Source: Pyropia yezoensis
Taxonomy: Eukaryota > Rhodophyta > Bangiophyceae > Bangiales > Bangiaceae
DNA: 64,000 nucleotides
NCBI GenBank assembly: GCA_009829735.1
Contig: CM020619.1
Location: 3,230,590-3,294,589 of the forward strand
Reading direction: 5' to 3'
The translations under genes and the position numbers were made by a program. Below, piece after piece: positions 60,531-64,000 of this stretch. Within the stretch, counting starts at the first letter, position 1; each line of letters starts with the position of its first letter. The notes under the pieces are model-generated. The model was not told the origin of the DNA. It did not search any database and saw only the letters and a program-made list of their open reading frames with translations.

Positions 60531-63500
60531 TGTATTGTCTTCTCTGTGCTGGGGACGTGTCGTGCTCCGGTTACATTCACATTCAATGAAGCATGTGCCC
60601 CCGTGGCACGGGAGTGCCAACAAGAGCATGGCGTGCATGGACAGCGTACGGCGGGAGGGGATGGCGTCGGGTGTGGCGGCGGCGGGGACGGCGGGGCGGT
60701 GTTCGGCACGGGGGGGCGATCCCGCCCTGTCGGACCCCCCGCCGCCGCCCCACCGGCCATCGGCCCCCCCCTGGCCAACGGCGCGGCGGCAGTGGCGGGC
60801 TGCGGCGCGTCCGGGACGGTGGCGGCCGGCGACGGTCTGTCCTTGTTGGCCGCGGCCGGGGAGCCGGCGGGCGGCGGAAAGGGCGGTGGGGATGGTGGCG
60901 GCGGGCGCGGCGGGCAGGCGGCGCAGGGCTGTGGGGGACCTTTACCCTCCCCGGCCACCCCGCGGCGGCCCAGACGGCGACCGACGCCCCCCGCGCCGCC
61001 GGCGACTCGGCGCGCGGCGCCGACGCGGCGGTGCTGACGGCGCCGGCTGGGCGCGGCCCGGCCGCGGCGCTGCCTTGCGCGGCGCCGGCCGCTGCGGGCG
61101 GGCCGGCCGCGTCGGGGGGGTGCGATGGGGCGGGCGGCGGCTGTGGCGGCGGCGGGGGGGGGTTGCTGAGCGTTGGGGCGCGATCCCCCCCTGCCGGCGT
61201 CCCCAACCTTGCTGCCGCGCCCCCCCCCGCTCTGGGCGCCGCCGCGCCGGCCTGCGGCGGCCCGTTGCCGGCGGCGCGGCCAGCTGGCGGGGCGCCGACT
61301 ACGGCGGCCGGCGAGACGGCGTCGTCCGGCGGCGGTGTCGGCGGCAGCAGCGCCGGCGGCGGGGCGCGGCCGGGCGGGGAGTTGCGACCTCCCCCCGTCG
61401 GCCCCCCCACCATTTCCGCCGTCTGCTCCGCCCGCACCGGGGCGGCCCCCGGCGGCGGCGCGGCGATTGCGGCGCCGCCGGCATGTGACGGCGCGATGGG
61501 GGGGTCGGGCGGCGACGCGCCGGTCGTCGAGGACGCGCGGGCAGCGGCGAGCGTAGGGCTGTCGCCCCGCCCACGCACCACGCCCAAGGACGGTGGCCGC
61601 GTGCCGCGACGCCACGGCGCCGACGTGGACGGCGCGGTGGCGGCGGACGGCGGCACGACGGCGGCGGCGGCCGCCGCGGACTGGGCGGCGCTGGCGGTGG
61701 CCGGCGGCGACGCGGCGTCGCCGGCGACGGCGGTCGTGCTTGGCGTCGGCGCGGCAGCGACGACGGCGACGGGTGGGCGCCGCGCGGCGGTGGTGGCGGC
61801 GGGCGGCGGGGCCGCTGTGGCGGCCACGAGGGCAAAGGCGGGGAGGGGTGGCGACGGCGGGGGTGGCGTCGGCGGGGAGGTGCTGTTCGGCTGAGGGGAT
61901 CGGTCCCGCCCCCATGCAGGCCCCCTTTACGACGCCCGGGTGGCCGAGGGCACCCTCCAAGCCGACGGCCTGCCCGCAACGGCGCGTGGCGAGTCGGCGC
62001 TGGCCGGGGTTGCTGGCGGACTCCTTGCCGCGTCCGCCGTGGTGGCGGCCGCGGCGGCAGGCGGCGCAGGTGGCTGCGGTGACGACGCAGGGGCCTGCCT
62101 GGACGGGGGGGGGCACTCCCACCCCGTCGGCGCCGCCCATGCCGCCCAGACCGCCACCGGCACCCGCCCCGCCAGCGGAGGGACGGCCCCCGGCGGCTGC
62201 GTGGTGCGCGCAGCGGCGACCGTCGGCGGCGGCGACGCGGTGGTGACTGCCCGCGGCGTCCCGGCCGCGGGCGGCACGCGGGCGATGGCGGGCTCTGCCG
62301 CCGTGGGCGGGGACGGGGGTCATGGAGATGGCCTGCCTGGGGGGTGGTCCTGCCCCTCCCCAGTGAGACTCCCCGCCGCCCCAACGGACGCGACGGCCGC
62401 CCCTGCGGGTGCCTGCGCCGACGCCCGACACGTCGGCATCGCGGCGGTGGCGACGACGTCGGCCGGTGGCGCTGCAGTGGCGGACGCCAGAGCGGCGACG
62501 GCCGCGGCGGGTGTGGCCGCTCTGGCCGTCGTCGGCGACGTGGCAGGTGTTGGCCCCTCGGCGCGGACGACGGCCGCGCCGGCAGCTGTCGGCGGCCTGG
62601 CGTGGGGCGGGCGCGGGCGTGGGCGTCGCGGCGGGGGTGGCGTGGCGGGGGCGCCGGACGGGGGGGTGTCTCCCCGGCCACTTGGCCCCCCCGCCGGGGC
62701 CGCCGCCGCCACGTCCCTCGCCACCACGTCCACCACAGCGCTGGCCCGCGCCGCCCTGGGCGCCCGCGCACCGAGTGGGGAGCGGACGGCGCCTGCTGCC
62801 GGCTACTGTTGGCCGGCGGCGCCGACGGGCGACGCGGCGGCGGTGGCGCCCCGCGGGCAAGACGAAGCCGTGGGGGCGGTCGGCGGACAGGCAGCGGCGG
62901 TGAGCGGCGGCCAGGAGGCGGCGTCGGCGCTCTGCGGCGCGGCGGCGGCGCCGACCGGCGACAAGGCGGCGGCCGCGACCGGCAGCAAGGCGGCGGCGGC
63001 GACCGGTGGCACTGCGGTGGCGCGGAGTGGCGGCGGCGGGCCCGAGACGACGCCGGCCGGCAAGACGGCGGACGAGGCCGCCCCGGTGGGCGGAGGTCTT
63101 GTGGCGCCGACGTGCGGCGCCGGTGGTGTGCCGGCAGCGGGCGCTGTGGGCCGCGGCCGCACCCGTGGCGGCGTCGCCCCGGACGGTCAGGGGGTTGGGG
63201 GGGGGGGGGAGATGCAACCCCCGCCCCCCACCCCGGGGACGCCCGCGGGGCGCGCCCCTGCAGGCGCGGGTGGGCCTATGCCGCATGGCGGCGGCGTGGC
63301 TCTGGGCCTTGGCCCCACGGCTGCGGCGCTGCCGGTCGCCGCGGCGTGCTGGGGGGGTGCGCAGGGGGGGGGGGGGGGGGGGCGGCGGCCTCGGCCGCCA
63401 TGTCCTCGCCGGCAACGCCCCCGCCCCCGCGGGGCGCCGGCAGGACACGTGGCGGGTCTCTGGCGGCGCGCAGCCGCCACGCACCCACCCCCTTGGCCGC

Positions 63501-64000
63501 CCCACCGGCGGTCACTACGGCGTTCGCCGGCGGGGCCCCCCCCACCGCCACCATGGGGTGGGCGGAGGCATTGCGCCCGTACCTGCCGCCCACCCCAGTG
63601 GCGGAGGCGTCGGCCGCCGATGACGGCGTCCCTGGTACGGATGCAGTCCCAGCGGCGGCCACCGCCACCCGGCCAGTGACGTTCCCGCCGCCGGTGCGGG
63701 TGGCGCCCGTCACCGGGTGGCCGGTGTAGTCCCAGCGGCTGGGGCGGACGCGGTCGCCGCCGCTGCCGCGGGCGGCTGCGGCGCCTCACCTCCCCCGCCA
63801 CCGACGGCGTCGATGGCAGCGTCGGCGGCGCTGCCGGTCGGGCTCGCAGTTCTCGTTGCATGAGAGCGCCCTGTGAGAGGGGGGGGTGCGGGGGACTGTG
63901 GGTTGCGGCGAGGGGGAAGAGGGCGCGGATGGCGGGGGGGGGCAGGGCGGAATTTGTGCAGGACTTGGGCAGGGGGGGGGGGGGGGGTTGGGGGCGAGGG
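60531..64000. other. GC-rich low-complexity DNA without a supported gene
   Basis: Very long frames are open on both strands (up to about 1000 codons on minus at 60497-63505 and 579 on plus at 61940-63679). They are dominated by Ala/Gly or Pro/Arg and lack recognisable motifs. The plus frame at 61940 is the more protein-like. The block GCCGGCAAGACGGCGGACGA near 63055 resembles one near 47125. Long G-runs lie at 63365-63381 and 63972-63987. Confidence 0.45.

Noticed and set aside
60497-63505. 1002-residue minus-strand protein
   Set aside because: Pro/Arg/Ala low complexity, competing long frames on both strands, no motif. Stop codons are simply rare at this GC content.
1-64000. Bacterial origin with operons
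   Set aside because: Spliceosomal introns, chromodomain retroelements and satellite DNA show a eukaryotic nuclear genome.

Overview
The window is nuclear eukaryotic DNA from a very GC-rich genome, most likely an alga. A bangiophyte red alga (Porphyra/Pyropia type) is my best guess, not a proof. The support is: spliceosomal introns (7720-8073 and 51060-51232), chromodomain Ty3/gypsy elements, a Tc1-like transposon, a 150/151-bp satellite, and host codons that end almost always in G or C. Long poly-C/poly-G runs cut through otherwise good coding sequence, so host reading frames must be judged by motif rather than by ORF length.

Layout. 1-3814: GC-rich low-complexity DNA with possible minus-strand coding pieces at the left edge. 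3815-6476 (+): a fused pyridoxamine-phosphate-oxidase-like / ferredoxin-reductase-like flavoprotein; a piece of it is duplicated at 7006-7213. 7591-9420 (-): an ABHD1/3 (YheT/EMB8) type alpha/beta hydrolase with one intron. 9775-12300: a nest of DNA transposon pieces (a TA-flanked MITE and two opposed Tc1 fragments) around a solo LTR. 12300-16310: a truncated, reversed chromovirus. 18300-27676: a young chromovirus (element 1) with 469-bp LTRs and a 5-bp target duplication. 28473-38996: a second, older chromovirus (element 2) with 363-bp LTRs. 38997-47848: GC-rich host-like DNA with dispersed degenerate repeats and no gene I can prove. 47849-51651: a lower-GC island with a divergent gene pair, an unknown protein (-) and an intron-containing tyrosine recombinase (+), on either side of a 1.2-kb inverted repeat. 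53041-60530: a satellite array of about 49 monomers with higher-order structure. 60531-64000: GC-rich low-complexity DNA.

Two systems deserve attention. First, all three chromoviruses carry, between the integrase/chromodomain end and the 3' LTR, a long open reading frame on the opposite strand; these three proteins share spacing and short motifs, so this looks like a conserved antisense accessory gene. Second, the tyrosine recombinase island resembles a Crypton-like DNA element, but it has a divergent partner gene and inverted-repeat arms lying almost equally far from the two start codons.

No rRNA, tRNA or CRISPR array was seen.
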